DNA of 63,613 nt from JAKFDK01 sp036676195 (GTDB lineage Bacteria > Bacillota > Sulfobacillia > Symbiobacteriales > ZC4RG38), in NCBI GenBank assembly GCA_036676195.1, contig JAKFDK010000095.1, positions 1 to 63,613 of the forward strand. The letters are read 5' to 3'. A program made the position numbers and the translations under genes. A model generated the notes under the pieces. The model was not told the DNA's origin. It saw only the letters and a program-made list of their open reading frames with translations, and did not search any database. Position 1 is the stretch's first letter; every line of letters starts with the position of its first letter. This document shows positions 32,201 to 40,520 of the stretch, one piece after another.

Positions 32201-33886
32201 CGGCGAACGCAATTCCACCCGGGTGCGGTGCACCAGGGCCGCCTCGGCCTGGTCGCGCACGGCCAGGGGTGGCCGCATACCCACCGTGCGGCGGATCGAG
32301 AAATGCTCGATCTCCCGCTCCCGGTCCACGGCCGGGTTGGTCACCACCGCCACCGTTTCCTTGAAGTAGTCGGCCAGGTTCTGCCGTTCCTGGTTCAGGC
32401 AGGCCAGGGCTCCGTCAAAGCCCAGGGAGCCGATCGGTTCGGTACCGGTGCTGGCAATATGGCGCACCAACTGGTGGTCCTCGCTGCTCCAGCCGAAGGC
32501 GGCCAGCAGCCGCTCGCTGGGGCCGTCAGCGGCCGCAGCCGGCGCAGTGACCGACACCGGCACCGGGGTCGGGTGGGCCTCCGGACCGCCGGTCTGAATA
32601 TAGCGGCGCCAGCCGGCGGGGGCGGGCATCCGCTCCCGGAACAGCCGGAGCACACGGCTCTGCAGTTCATGGTAGGGCAGCACCTCAACCGGGGCGTTGG
32701 GGTGGAAGAGCAGGCCGACCTTCTCACCCGGCGCCAGCGGCTTGGGATCGCATACCATGGCGGAAACCGGGACCACACCCTGCTCCGATGAGAAGATCAG
32801 GGCGTCTTCCGTTTCCACCATCCAGAGCGGGCGCAGGCCCATGGCGTCGACCGAGAACACCATTTCATCGGCATAGCGGGCGGCCAGGCCGGCCGGGCCC
32901 TGGGCAAACGGCCCCCAGGACTGACGCAGATACATATACAGGTCCTGCAGCTCCGGGCGGAACTGCTTGATCTCGTGGATAATCGGCGGGAAAACGACCT
33001 CCATGGCCTCCATCAGACTGAGTCCGTACTGGTGGATCATGCCTTCCAGGCCACGGTCCAGGTCCTGTGAGTCAGAGCCGCCCTTTGTTAGAGGAATCCC
33101 GAGCATGGCCGTCTGTTCCCGGTGTTGCCGGATCGTATTGATCTCACCATTGTGGCCAAGCAGGTGGAAGGGCTGCACCCGTTCAAAGGCTGTGCTGGTG
33201 TTGGTGGAGTAGCGGTTGTGGCCAATGACGGCGCGGGTGGCAAAGCGCGGGTCCACCAGTTCAGGGAAATAGTGCACCAGGGTCTCGGGGGCGCCGCGCA
33301 CCTTGAAGACCGTGGTATGCACGCTGAAGGAGACCACCGTCAGCGGCGTTTCCTCTTCAATGGCCAGGCCGACCTTGAACAACAGGGGGTCGGCCGCCGG
33401 GCCGTCCTCCGGTGCCAGCACCGCCACCTGCCAGAACTCCGGCTCATCGGCCTGCCCGCGCGGGCCCAGTGCCTGCGGGTTGGTCATGCCCTTGCGCTCG
33501 ACCAGCACCTGCAGGCCCTCAGCGGCCATGCGCCGCAGCACCTGTTCCTTCAGGGCCTTCAGCCAGTACGACTCGGAGCGGGGAATCAAAAAGTGACCCA
33601 CACCAAAGCGCGGGTGGGTAGCCAACTGCGGGTCAAGCCCCTGGGCGGCCAGCACATCGGCCCAGATGGCCCGCGGAATATCGGTATGAATGCCAACCCC
33701 GTCGCCCTCGCCGTCCACGTCACCGGCTCGGTGCACCATGGCCACCAGCGCGTCGATCATGGTCCGGACCAGGGTATGGCTGGGGGTTCCGTCCTTACTG
33801 ACTGCCCCGATCAGGGCGCAGGCATCATGCTCCCAGGTCTGCAAATATTCATTGACATGCAGGGGGTCGAGCGGCTTCATTTCCAT
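29252..33886 (-). CDS. gltB: Glutamate synthase large subunit
   Basis: 1544 residues, about the usual length. Makes two glutamates from glutamine and 2-oxoglutarate. The N-terminal class II amidotransferase has its nucleophile in HDACALIG (Cys 23, implying removal of a 22-residue propeptide), with GHNRYSTNT and LGHNGEINT. A central domain follows, then the FMN-binding TIM barrel (SPSNNHDVYSIEDLAQLV, KVPVVPGIG, GYDGGTGAA) with the 3Fe-4S cysteines in CTGCRGCQTDTCHVGIATQ, and the C-terminal GXGXG beta-helix domain (GGVVYLRL, IQGDADSRCGIRLSG). No gltD is adjacent, so the electron donor (GltD or ferredoxin) is open. It stands alone between a promoter and a terminator. Confidence 0.95.
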   Translation of the reverse strand: MEMKPLDPLHVNEYLQTWEHDACALIGAVSKDGTPSHTLVRTMIDALVAMVHRAGDVDGEGDGVGIHTDIPRAIWADVLAAQGLDPQLATHPRFGVGHFLIPRSESYWLKALKEQVLRRMAAEGLQVLVERKGMTNPQALGPRGQADEPEFWQVAVLAPEDGPAADPLLFKVGLAIEEETPLTVVSFSVHTTVFKVRGAPETLVHYFPELVDPRFATRAVIGHNRYSTNTSTAFERVQPFHLLGHNGEINTIRQHREQTAMLGIPLTKGGSDSQDLDRGLEGMIHQYGLSLMEAMEVVFPPIIHEIKQFRPELQDLYMYLRQSWGPFAQGPAGLAARYADEMVFSVDAMGLRPLWMVETEDALIFSSEQGVVPVSAMVCDPKPLAPGEKVGLLFHPNAPVEVLPYHELQSRVLRLFRERMPAPAGWRRYIQTGGPEAHPTPVPVSVTAPAAAADGPSERLLAAFGWSSEDHQLVRHIASTGTEPIGSLGFDGALACLNQERQNLADYFKETVAVVTNPAVDREREIEHFSIRRTVGMRPPLAVRDQAEAALVHRTRVELRSPLVLGGHTAPLLDREVYRRLAHHHGTFLLEDLLQEWDPLYGASRDPGVVRTIRTAFHPTESLAQALERLGRQAVAAVTEGAEMLLVDDAGCFENEELWIDPHLALSTIDLALKRQRTAAGQPNLRRRCSLVLRSGALRNLHDLVMAVGLGADAVNPYVMLEVAHQEDPAKGLDQLLHGMEKGFEKVISTLGIHELRGYARLFSSVGLKPEVARHFDCVNYLGSAESGLGYARLKADAAERYRVASGLEPRAKTAHTFRIWPRIWKAAGDAAAGKSGYQSYRDRLAAIERDTPISLRHLLDLRGRGGVEPAEVDTTIDGYRYPITISGMSFGSQGETSFRSYAEAARRLDIVCMNGEGGEIPDMVGRYWQWRGQQVASGRFGLHANMLAGSKYMEIKVGQGAKPGEGGHLPGKKVSEKVGRARNAIPGVDLISPSNNHDVYSIEDLAQLVEELHTINPAGKVVVKVPVVPGIGTIAVGVAKSGADILALCGYDGGTGAARKHALRHAGLPIELGVREAHLALVAAGVRDRVEVWADSGIKSGLDVVKVMCLGANRVGFASLAMVAIGCTGCRGCQTDTCHVGIATQIETVEQAMDHGLKHFVPRAYIESVDRLTTLFGQIGDEVRQLTAQLGFKRTQDLVGHSELLVQNRGVGRVDLTELVRPLPADWVAGEAAGGEAPVRRVANPLTREIAAVAVGRAAEGARRIKVTWQGVGAKDRVLGTYLAGTVARDLVMNSPGKGEPAAAVEAEIHFEAGSVAGNGLGAFNVSGLNLYVHGGAQDGVGKGMLGGKVIILKGQSKLGGYINGSAGKSFGYGAQRGLFIIQGDADSRCGIRLSGADLIVGGKLKGKVDDSLGFLAARANLKGFAFEYMTQGRAVVLGDPGPWICSGMTGGVVYLRLQPQMGLDEAAIKRRIAKGAKVYTTRIGNRGKKDLTELLGIYHQVLLESGQQHEAGEIMHLMLECEQHFLAVVPVTQQVDPTLATE

Positions 33887-33893
33887 GCCCAGC

Positions 33894-33911
33894 GGTCGCT
33901 CCGGAGCGACC
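33894..33911. promoter_or_regulatory. 18-bp perfect palindrome at the gltB start
   Basis: GGTCGCTCCGGAGCGACC lies 7 bases upstream of the gltB start codon and separates a GGAGGT sequence (33912-33917) from it. It could be an RNA hairpin that sets the spacing to the ribosome binding site, or a repressor site. Confidence 0.4.
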
Positions 33912-34205
33912 TACCTCCATTCATATTGAAGAAGCTGCTGCATGTCCCCCGTCCGGCAGAGGGACCAGCCTTGGTTGCGCGCAGGCGTTGGCCCGGTTCG
34001 GCGTCCGCACGTTTATCGGTACATTTGCTCTCCGTGCGCATCGGCAAGTCCCCCCTTCTTCCTACAGACTGGTTGCCCGGTCTTGGCCCGAATCCCATTC
34101 AAAGACAGATTCACCCGAGGCTGTTGACGCCCGGGTGCCAGCAAAATGGAAAATCTTCGAGCACATGAACTTTATTTACTTGCAGAGCAACAACTATTGA
34201 GGGTC

Positions 34206-34235
34206 AGTGTACCACCGGCGGGAAGTTCGTGTCAA
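34206..34235 (-). promoter_or_regulatory. SigA-type promoter for gltB
   Basis: Minus strand: consensus TTGACA (34230-34235), an 18-base spacer, TACACT (34206-34211). It predicts a leader of about 310 bases. Confidence 0.6.
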
Positions 34236-34382
34236 TTTACGATGTCAGATTTGCACCCAACCACCAGGATTCGGAATCATGATTTCATCGATTACGCTTC
34301 GCTATCCATGTTAGGTTTTTGCAAACGGACTCCTCTTAACGAGCGCTTGCTCGGTCCGATCGGTTAGTAGCTGCAACCAGCC

Positions 34383-35111
34383 TTACTGTTTCCGGGGCTG
34401 AAATCGGACCAGAAACTCCTGGTTACCGGCCGTACCGGGGATGGGCGACGGCATCGGCGCGGCCGCCTGCAGCCCCAGGCTGCCAGCCGCTGCCAGCACC
34501 CGGGCCACGGCGCCCGCCCGTGCCTGCGGGTCCCGGACAATCCCGCCCTTGCCCACCGCCCCCGGCCCAACCTCAAACTGCGGCTTGATCAGGGCTACCA
34601 CCGTCGCCCCCGGAGCCAGGCGCAGCAGGTGCGGCAGCACCAGGGTCAGGGAAATAAAGGCAACGTCTACCGTCACCAGGCTGGCCGGCGGTCCGGGCAG
34701 GGCGGCCAGGGTGCGCACGTCGGTCCCCTCCAGTACCGTCACCCGGGGGTCGCGGCGCAGATCGGGGTGCAACTGGTCGTGCCCCACATCCACCGCGTAC
34801 ACCCGCCGGGCGCCCCGCTCCAGCAGCACCTGGGTGAAGCCGCCAGTGCTGGCCCCCACGTCGAGGCAGACCTGCCCGTCCGGGCAGACCCGGTAATGGT
34901 CGAGGGCGGCCACCAGTTTCAGTCCGCCGCGGCTGACCCAACCAATGGGGTCGCCGGCCGCCGTGACCGCATCTTCCGCCGCCACCTTCTGGCTGGGCTT
35001 GGCCGCCGGCCGCCCATTCACCGCCACCAGCCCGGCCCGGATTGCCTCTTGGGCCCGTTCCCGGCTGGGGAACAGCCCGCGGGCCACCAGGGCCTGATCC
35101 AGCCGCTGCAT
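34383..35111 (-). CDS. tlyA: TlyA-family rRNA (cytidine-2'-O)-methyltransferase
   Basis: 242 residues. The N-terminal S4 RNA-binding domain (MQRLDQALVARGLFPSRERAQEAIRAGLVAVNGR) is followed by an FtsJ-like SAM methyltransferase (VCLDVGASTGGFTQVLLERGA, YAVDVGHDQL, VDVAFISL, ALIKPQFEV). The ATG at 35109-35111 follows GGAGGTG; 18 upstream codons are leader or terminator sequence. In Firmicutes tlyA lies between dxs and nadK; here the nadK side is interrupted. Confidence 0.94.
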   Translation of the reverse strand: MQRLDQALVARGLFPSRERAQEAIRAGLVAVNGRPAAKPSQKVAAEDAVTAAGDPIGWVSRGGLKLVAALDHYRVCPDGQVCLDVGASTGGFTQVLLERGARRVYAVDVGHDQLHPDLRRDPRVTVLEGTDVRTLAALPGPPASLVTVDVAFISLTLVLPHLLRLAPGATVVALIKPQFEVGPGAVGKGGIVRDPQARAGAVARVLAAAGSLGLQAAAPMPSPIPGTAGNQEFLVRFQPRKQ

Positions 35112-35127
35112 GTCACCCACCTCCAAC

Positions 35128-35157
35128 AAAAAGGACCTCCACCCGTAGCGGAGGTCC
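35128..35157 (-). terminator. Rho-independent terminator between dxs and tlyA
   Basis: GGACCTCC (35133-35140) pairs with GGAGGTCC (35150-35157) and is followed on the minus strand by TTTTT. It lies right after the dxs stop and before the tlyA ribosome binding site. The stem bears a GGAGG and could partly read through, so tlyA depends on read-through or on a promoter not seen. Confidence 0.8.
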
Positions 35158-35168
35158 CGGAACAAGCT

Positions 35169-37112
35169 TCAGTCTTCCGTCCCGCCCGCCACCGGGCGCA
35201 GAGGGCGGCCGGCCGTGCGACGCCGCAGCCCCCGGTGCACCTCGGACCGGGCTGACAACACCAGTTCCCGGGCCGCCCGGGCGATGCCGTCCGGGCTCAG
35301 CCCCATCGGCACCAGGAAATGCTTGGGCTTGCCATGCGGCACAAACTCGTCTGGCACCCCCAGCCGCCGGGTCCGGACCTGGTGCAGGCCACGGTCAGAC
35401 AGCAGTTCCAGCACCGCCGAACCGAAGCCGCCGGCCAGGGCCGCTTCCTCGACGGTCAGCACGGCACCGGTCTCCCGAGCTACCCGCTCCACCAGGGCGG
35501 TGTCCAGGGGCTTGGCCCAGCGTGCGTTCACCACGCAGGCCTGGATGCCTTCGGCCGCCAGAGCTTCCGCCGCCTTCAGCGCCACCGGCGCCCAGACCCC
35601 CAGGGCCAGAATGGCCACATCGCTGCCCTCGCGCAGAACTTCCCCCTGGCCGATGGGCAGCTCTTTCAGTTCGGCATCCAGCGCCACGCCCTGGGCAGTA
35701 CCCCGGGGATAGCGCAGGGCGAAAGGACCATCCGTATATTGTACGCCGGTATACAGCATATGCTGCAGTTCATTTTCGTCCTTCGGGGCGCCGACCACCA
35801 TCTGCGGAATGCAGCGCAGGTAAGCGATGTCAAACACGCCCTGGTGGGTGGCGCCGTCTTCCACCAGCCCGCCCCGGTCGATGGCGAACACCACGGGCAG
35901 GTTCTGGATACACACATCGTGCACCACCTGATCGTAGGCCCTTTGCAGGAAGGTGGAATAAACGGCAAAGACCGGACGCAAACCCTCCTTGGCCAGGCCG
36001 GCGGCGAAGGTGGTGCCATGCTGCTCAGCAATGCCGACATCGACAAACCGCCTCGGAAACTCCCGGGCATATTTGCTCAAGGCCGTGCCGCCCGGCATGG
36101 CGGCGGTGATCGCCACCACGCGCGGGTCCAGCCGGGCCACCTTGATCATGGTGTTGCCAAAAATCTCGCTGTAGGTGGTGGAGCCGGGGAGGAACTTGCC
36201 GGTGGCCACATCGAACGGACCGCCGCCGTGGAATTTGTCCGGGAGTTCTTCGGCGTACGGTACCCCCTTGCCCTTGGTGGTGACCACGTGTACCACCACC
36301 GGCTCCTTGGCGGCCCGGGCTTGCCGGAGCGCCTCCTGCAGAGCCGGGATATTGTGGCCGTCCACCGGCCCCAGGTAGGTCCAGCCCAGGTCCTCGAAGA
36401 GCATGGTGGGCAGGAAGAAGTGCTTGACACTGTCTTTCCAGCGGTCCACCATTTCCAGGGCCTGGTGGCCGACCAGTGGCAGGTGCTTGAGCATTTCCGC
36501 CGTCTGGTGCTTGACCACCTGATACCCCGGCCCGGTGCGGATGCGGGCCAGAAACTGGCTGATGCCCCCCACGTTGGGGGCAATGGACATGCTATTATCG
36601 TTGACGACCACAATGACCCTGGTCTTGTCATGGCCGGCGTGGTCCAGGGCTTCGTACGCCATGCCGCCGGTGAGAGCGCCATCGCCGATCACGGCGATAA
36701 CGTCGGAGAGGTCCCCTTTCAGGTCGCGGGCCTTGGCCATGCCCACCGCCGCACTGATAGAGTTGGAGGCATGCCCCCAGTGGTAATGGTCGTGCGGGCT
36801 CTCCTGCGGATGGGTGAAGCCGGCAATGCCCTGGTACTGACGCAGGGTATGGAACTGGTTCAGACGACCGGTCAACAGCTTGTGCGGATAGCTCTGGTGG
36901 CTGACGTCCCACAGGATCTTGTCCCGGGGGCTGTCAAAGACCGTATGCAGGGCCAATGTCAACTCCACGGTCCCCAGATTCGGGGCCAGATGACCACCCG
37001 TCCTGGCGACAGTCTCCAGAATCACCTGGCGGATCTCCTCACCCAGGGCACGTAACTCCTGCAGTGAGAGGCCTCTCAGTTGTTCAGGGCCGTGGAGGTC
37101 CTGGAGGCGCAT
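35169..37112 (-). CDS. dxs: 1-deoxy-D-xylulose-5-phosphate synthase
   Basis: 647 residues. First step of the MEP isoprenoid pathway (pyruvate + glyceraldehyde 3-phosphate). Thiamine diphosphate motif GDGALTGGMAYEALDHAG...NDNSMSIAPNVG, the conserved N-terminal SHQSYPHKLLTGR and GFTHPQESPHDHYHWGHASNSISAA, then the transketolase-type pyrimidine domain with catalytic Glu region DVGIAEQH and FDRGGLVEDGATHQGVFD. The ATG at 37110-37112 lies eight bases after AGGAGG; eight upstream codons were rejected. It follows ispA, another isoprenoid gene, after 130 bases. Confidence 0.97.
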   Translation of the reverse strand: MRLQDLHGPEQLRGLSLQELRALGEEIRQVILETVARTGGHLAPNLGTVELTLALHTVFDSPRDKILWDVSHQSYPHKLLTGRLNQFHTLRQYQGIAGFTHPQESPHDHYHWGHASNSISAAVGMAKARDLKGDLSDVIAVIGDGALTGGMAYEALDHAGHDKTRVIVVVNDNSMSIAPNVGGISQFLARIRTGPGYQVVKHQTAEMLKHLPLVGHQALEMVDRWKDSVKHFFLPTMLFEDLGWTYLGPVDGHNIPALQEALRQARAAKEPVVVHVVTTKGKGVPYAEELPDKFHGGGPFDVATGKFLPGSTTYSEIFGNTMIKVARLDPRVVAITAAMPGGTALSKYAREFPRRFVDVGIAEQHGTTFAAGLAKEGLRPVFAVYSTFLQRAYDQVVHDVCIQNLPVVFAIDRGGLVEDGATHQGVFDIAYLRCIPQMVVGAPKDENELQHMLYTGVQYTDGPFALRYPRGTAQGVALDAELKELPIGQGEVLREGSDVAILALGVWAPVALKAAEALAAEGIQACVVNARWAKPLDTALVERVARETGAVLTVEEAALAGGFGSAVLELLSDRGLHQVRTRRLGVPDEFVPHGKPKHFLVPMGLSPDGIARAARELVLSARSEVHRGLRRRTAGRPLRPVAGGTED

Positions 37113-37244
37113 GAAACGGTCCTCCTCTGCGTCCATGACGTCGCGTGTTACTTTGTTGAATAGCCGGTCAATCGCCGGCCGGCTCGGTTGGGCACTTGAT
37201 TCATTTTAGCACTACGGTGATCGAACTACACGGGTTCTATGCAC

Positions 37245-38132
37245 TTACTGGTCGCGTTCCACCACATAGTTCGCCAGAGCGGACAGCATCCGGGCCCGCG
37301 CGCCGAAGGGAGCCAGTGCGGTCACCGCCGCCCCGGCCTCGGTCCGGGCCCGAGCGCGGGCGCCCTCCAGGCCGTAAAGCTTGACGTACGTGCTCTTGTC
37401 CTTGCGCTCGTCTGACCCGACCGCTTTGCCCAGCAGGGCCGTATCGCCCGCCACATCCAGCACGTCGTCATGGATCTGAAAGGCCAGGCCGAAGTGGCGG
37501 CTGTACGCCGTCAGGGCCTCCAGTTCTATATCGCCGCCCCCGCCCAGGATGGCCCCCATGCGCATGCAGGCGCTGAACAGGGCGCCAGTCTTCAGGCGGT
37601 GAATCAATTCCATTTCCTGCGGCGGTGCGGCCTGTTCCTCCCATTGCAGGTCCAGGACCTGTCCACCCACCATACCGGCCGGCCCGGCCCCCCGGGCCAG
37701 TTCCAATACCGCCGCCGCCGCTCGCTCCGGCCCGACCAACGGGTCTGCACCCGCCGCAGCCAGCACCTGAAAGGCGAGGGTTTGCAGGGCATCTCCGGCC
37801 AGGACCGCCAGTGCGTCACCAAACACTTTATGGTTGGTCGGCCGGCCCCGGCGCAGGTCATCGTCGTCCATGCAGGGCAGGTCATCGTGAATCAGGGAGT
37901 AGGTGTGGATCATCTCCACGGCGCAGGCGGCCGGCAGGGCCACTTCGGCCGGACCACCGCACAATTCGGCAGCGGCCAGAACCAGAAACGGACGCAGCCG
38001 CTTGCCGCCGCCCAGCACGCTGTAGCGCATGGCTTTCACCAGTCTGGGCGGCCCGGCGGACGGACCCAGGTACCGGTCCAGCGCCGCTTCCACCCGCGCT
38101 CCGTGCGCCCGGAGGGCTTCCATCAGGTCCAT
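37245..38132 (-). CDS. ispA: Polyprenyl (farnesyl/geranyl) diphosphate synthase
   Basis: 295 residues. Condenses isopentenyl diphosphate onto allylic primers. GGGKRLRP (pyrophosphate binding), first aspartate-rich motif DDLPCMDDDDLRRGRPTNHKVFGDA (DDxxxxD type, the short-chain bacterial form), TGALF, and the second motif QIHDDVLD. The ATG at 38130-38132 follows GGGAGGA and overlaps the xseB stop. Confidence 0.95.
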   Translation of the reverse strand: MDLMEALRAHGARVEAALDRYLGPSAGPPRLVKAMRYSVLGGGKRLRPFLVLAAAELCGGPAEVALPAACAVEMIHTYSLIHDDLPCMDDDDLRRGRPTNHKVFGDALAVLAGDALQTLAFQVLAAAGADPLVGPERAAAAVLELARGAGPAGMVGGQVLDLQWEEQAAPPQEMELIHRLKTGALFSACMRMGAILGGGGDIELEALTAYSRHFGLAFQIHDDVLDVAGDTALLGKAVGSDERKDKSTYVKLYGLEGARARARTEAGAAVTALAPFGARARMLSALANYVVERDQ

Positions 38133-38371
38133 CAGGTGTTTCCTCCCGGGATGAAGGGCTCGGTGATGGCCTGCCCATCCTTCAGGTCCAGTAGCTTTTC
38201 GATCCGGCCCTCCGCCTCGTCCAACCGCTGCTGGCAAAAACGGGTCAACACGATGCCTTCCTGAAACAGAGCCAGGGTCTCATCCAGGCTGCGTTCACCG
38301 GCTTCCAGCTCCCGCACTACCTGCTCCAGACGCTCCAGCGCCTGTTCAAAGGTTTGCTCCTGCCCGGCCAT
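38132..38371 (-). CDS. xseB: Exodeoxyribonuclease VII small subunit
   Basis: 79 residues. Typical XseB coiled-coil helices: TFEQALERLEQVVRELEAGERSLDETLALFQEGI, CQQRLDEAEGRIEKLL. It binds XseA in the cytoplasm. The ATG at 38369-38371 is preferred; a GTG nine codons upstream is possible. Downstream of xseA by 39 bases, overlapping ispA. Confidence 0.94.
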   Translation of the reverse strand: MAGQEQTFEQALERLEQVVRELEAGERSLDETLALFQEGIVLTRFCQQRLDEAEGRIEKLLDLKDGQAITEPFIPGGNT

Positions 38372-38410
38372 AGCGTATGTCTTGTCCCCCTGTGGCACCG
38401 GTTCACAGCA

Positions 38411-39637
38411 TTATTCGTCCTGTGCCGGTTCAGTCCCTTCCACCACGGCCCGCAGGCGGCCCCGGTGCAGGATCACCTGTACCCGGTCACCCGGCGCCAG
38501 CGTCGCGGCCTGCCGCACGACCCGGCCCCCGGCGTCCAGGGCGATGGCATAGCCCCGCTGCAGCACATTCAGGGGACTCAGGGCATCCAGGCGTCCGGCC
38601 AGTTGCCCGAGCCGAGCCCGGCGGTCCCGCACCCGGGCTGCCGCCGCCGCCGTCAGTTGCCGGGTGGCCTGGTCCAGCCGCTGCCGTTCCTGGTGCAGGC
38701 GGGTGAGCGGGCGCCGCAGCACCGGACGCCCGGCCAGTGCTTCCAGCCGCCGGCGCCGCCGGTCCACCCAGTTGCGCAGGGCCACCGCCAGGCGCCCGTG
38801 AGCGTTCTGCAGGCCGGCCTGCAGGTCAGCCTTGCGCGGCACCACCAGCTCAGCGGCCGCACTGGGGGTCGGCGCCCGCAGGTCAGCCACAAAGTCGGCG
38901 ATGGTAAAGTCGGTCTCGTGGCCCACCGCCGCCACTACCGGGACCGAGCAGGCGGCGATGGCCCGAGCCAGACCTTCGTCGTTAAAGGCCCACAGTTCCT
39001 CCAGGGAGCCGCCGCCCCGGCCGACGATCACCACATCGACCCCGGGCACCCGGCTGACCTGGTTCAGGGCCCGGATCAGGCTGGCGGGCGCCGCCTCACC
39101 CTGGACCAGGGCCGGCGCCAGCAGTACATGCACGTTGGGGAAGCGGCGCCGGGCCACGGTGATCATATCCCGGACGGCAGCGCCGGTGGGGCTGGTGACC
39201 AGACCAACCTTGCGCGGCAGGTGCGGCAGGGGCCGCTTGCGCGCCGCCTCGAACAGCCCTTCCGCAGCCAGTTTTTGTTTCAGTTGCTCAAAGGCCAGAT
39301 GCAGGGCCCCCACACCGGCCGGTTCCATGTCCTCGACATAGAGCTGGTAGGTGCCGTCCCGCTCGTAGATGCTGACTGCGCCGGCGCAGACCACTTTCAT
39401 CCCGTGTTCGGGCACAAAGCGGAGCCGGGACGCCTGGCTGCGGAACATGACGCAGCGAAGCTGGGCGGCGTCATCCTTCAGGGTAAAGTAGCAGTGGCCG
39501 GAGCTATGCGCCTTCCAGTTCGAGATTTCACCCCTGACCCAGACTGCGCCCAGGTTGGCGTCGGTTTCCACCAGGCGCTTGATGTACAGGGTCAGGGCCC
39601 GTACCGTGACGATCTGCCGCCCGCGCTCCGTGGTCAC
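38411..39637 (-). CDS. xseA: Exodeoxyribonuclease VII large subunit
   Basis: 408 residues. N-terminal OB fold (VTVRALTLYIKRLVETDANLGAVWVRGEISNWK, GHCYFTLKDDAAQLRCVMFR) and the catalytic domain (PRKVGLVTSPTGAAVRDM, DVVIVGRGGGSLEELWAFNDE, VVAAVGHETDFTIADFVADLRAPTPSAAAEL). Degrades single-stranded DNA with XseB. GTG start behind a G-rich site. Follows folD by 19 bases. Confidence 0.95.
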   Translation of the reverse strand: MTTERGRQIVTVRALTLYIKRLVETDANLGAVWVRGEISNWKAHSSGHCYFTLKDDAAQLRCVMFRSQASRLRFVPEHGMKVVCAGAVSIYERDGTYQLYVEDMEPAGVGALHLAFEQLKQKLAAEGLFEAARKRPLPHLPRKVGLVTSPTGAAVRDMITVARRRFPNVHVLLAPALVQGEAAPASLIRALNQVSRVPGVDVVIVGRGGGSLEELWAFNDEGLARAIAACSVPVVAAVGHETDFTIADFVADLRAPTPSAAAELVVPRKADLQAGLQNAHGRLAVALRNWVDRRRRRLEALAGRPVLRRPLTRLHQERQRLDQATRQLTAAAAARVRDRRARLGQLAGRLDALSPLNVLQRGYAIALDAGGRVVRQAATLAPGDRVQVILHRGRLRAVVEGTEPAQDE

Positions 39638-39656
39638 GGCCTGCCCCCCCCTGTTT

Positions 39657-40520
39657 TTATTCGGCCGCCCAGATGGCCTGGGCCGCCGTCAGGGTGTTTT
39701 GCATCAGCATGGCAATGGTCATGGGACCCACGCCGCCGGGCACCGGTGTGACCATGCCGGCCACCTCTTTGGCGGAATCAAGGTGCACATCGCCCCGGAC
39801 CCGGGTCTTGTAGCCGGGCACCGGGTTAATGCCCACGTCCATGACCACGGCACCGGGTTTGATGTAATCAGCGGTGAGCATCTCCAGCTTACCGACCGCC
39901 GCCACCAGGATATCGGCCTGCCGGCAGACGGCGGGCAGGTCATGCGTGCGGCTGTGGCAGAGGGTGACGGTAGCATGGGCCGCCAGCAGCAGCGCCGCCA
40001 TCGGCTTGCCCACGATGTTGCTGCGCCCAACCACCACGGCCTGCTTGCCTTTGGGATCGATGCCCAGGGCTCTGAGCATGTGCATGACCCCGGCCGGAGT
40101 GCATGGCGCCAGGGCCGGGCGACCGAGCCAGAGGTTGCCGACGTTGACGGGGTGGAAGCCGTCCACGTCCTTGCACGGGTCGATACGCTTGAAGGCCAGT
40201 TCCTCTTTGAGGCCGCCGGGCAGCGGCGACTGCACCAGGATGCCGTGGATGCCCGGGTCGGCGTTCAAACGGTCGATCACCTGGTGCAACTCGTCCTGGC
40301 TGGTTTCCGCCGGCAACTTGATCAGCTCGGAGCGGAAGCCGAGCTGATCGGCCACCTGCTGCTTATTGCGGGTGTAAATCACGCTGGCTGGGTCTTCCCC
40401 CACCAGTACTACGGTGAGCCCGGGTACCCGGCCCTGCCGGCGCAGTTCTTCGGTTTTACGGGCAACCTCAGCCTGCAGGTCTGCCGCAATCTGTTTGCCA
40501 TCAATGATCTGTGCTGCCAT
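39657..40520 (-). CDS. folD: Methylenetetrahydrofolate dehydrogenase/cyclohydrolase
   Basis: 287 residues. Interconverts methylene-, methenyl- and formyl-tetrahydrofolate. Landmarks: IDGKQIAADLQAEV, GEDPASVIYTRNKQ (family Y-x-x-x-K), GILVQSPLPGGL, PCKDVDGFHPVNVGNL, PCTPAGVMHML, VVVGRSNIVGKPMAALLL, VTPVPGGVGPMTIAML. The ATG at 40518-40520 was chosen; a GTG four codons earlier is the alternative. Its start overlaps the tail of the broken TsaD-like frame. Confidence 0.95.
   Translation of the reverse strand: MAAQIIDGKQIAADLQAEVARKTEELRRQGRVPGLTVVLVGEDPASVIYTRNKQQVADQLGFRSELIKLPAETSQDELHQVIDRLNADPGIHGILVQSPLPGGLKEELAFKRIDPCKDVDGFHPVNVGNLWLGRPALAPCTPAGVMHMLRALGIDPKGKQAVVVGRSNIVGKPMAALLLAAHATVTLCHSRTHDLPAVCRQADILVAAVGKLEMLTADYIKPGAVVMDVGINPVPGYKTRVRGDVHLDSAKEVAGMVTPVPGGVGPMTIAMLMQNTLTAAQAIWAAE

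Larger units (their letters stand above)
33887..34382. other. gltB-tlyA intergenic region
   Basis: About 500 bases without a gene. It holds the gltB promoter (34206-34235) and a palindrome right before gltB (33894-33911). The frames seen here are short and unlike proteins. Confidence 0.6.

Noticed and set aside
30407..32791. 794-codon plus-strand frame opposite gltB
   Set aside because: His/Gln/Pro/Arg-rich shadow of gltB; the minus strand has full domain conservation.
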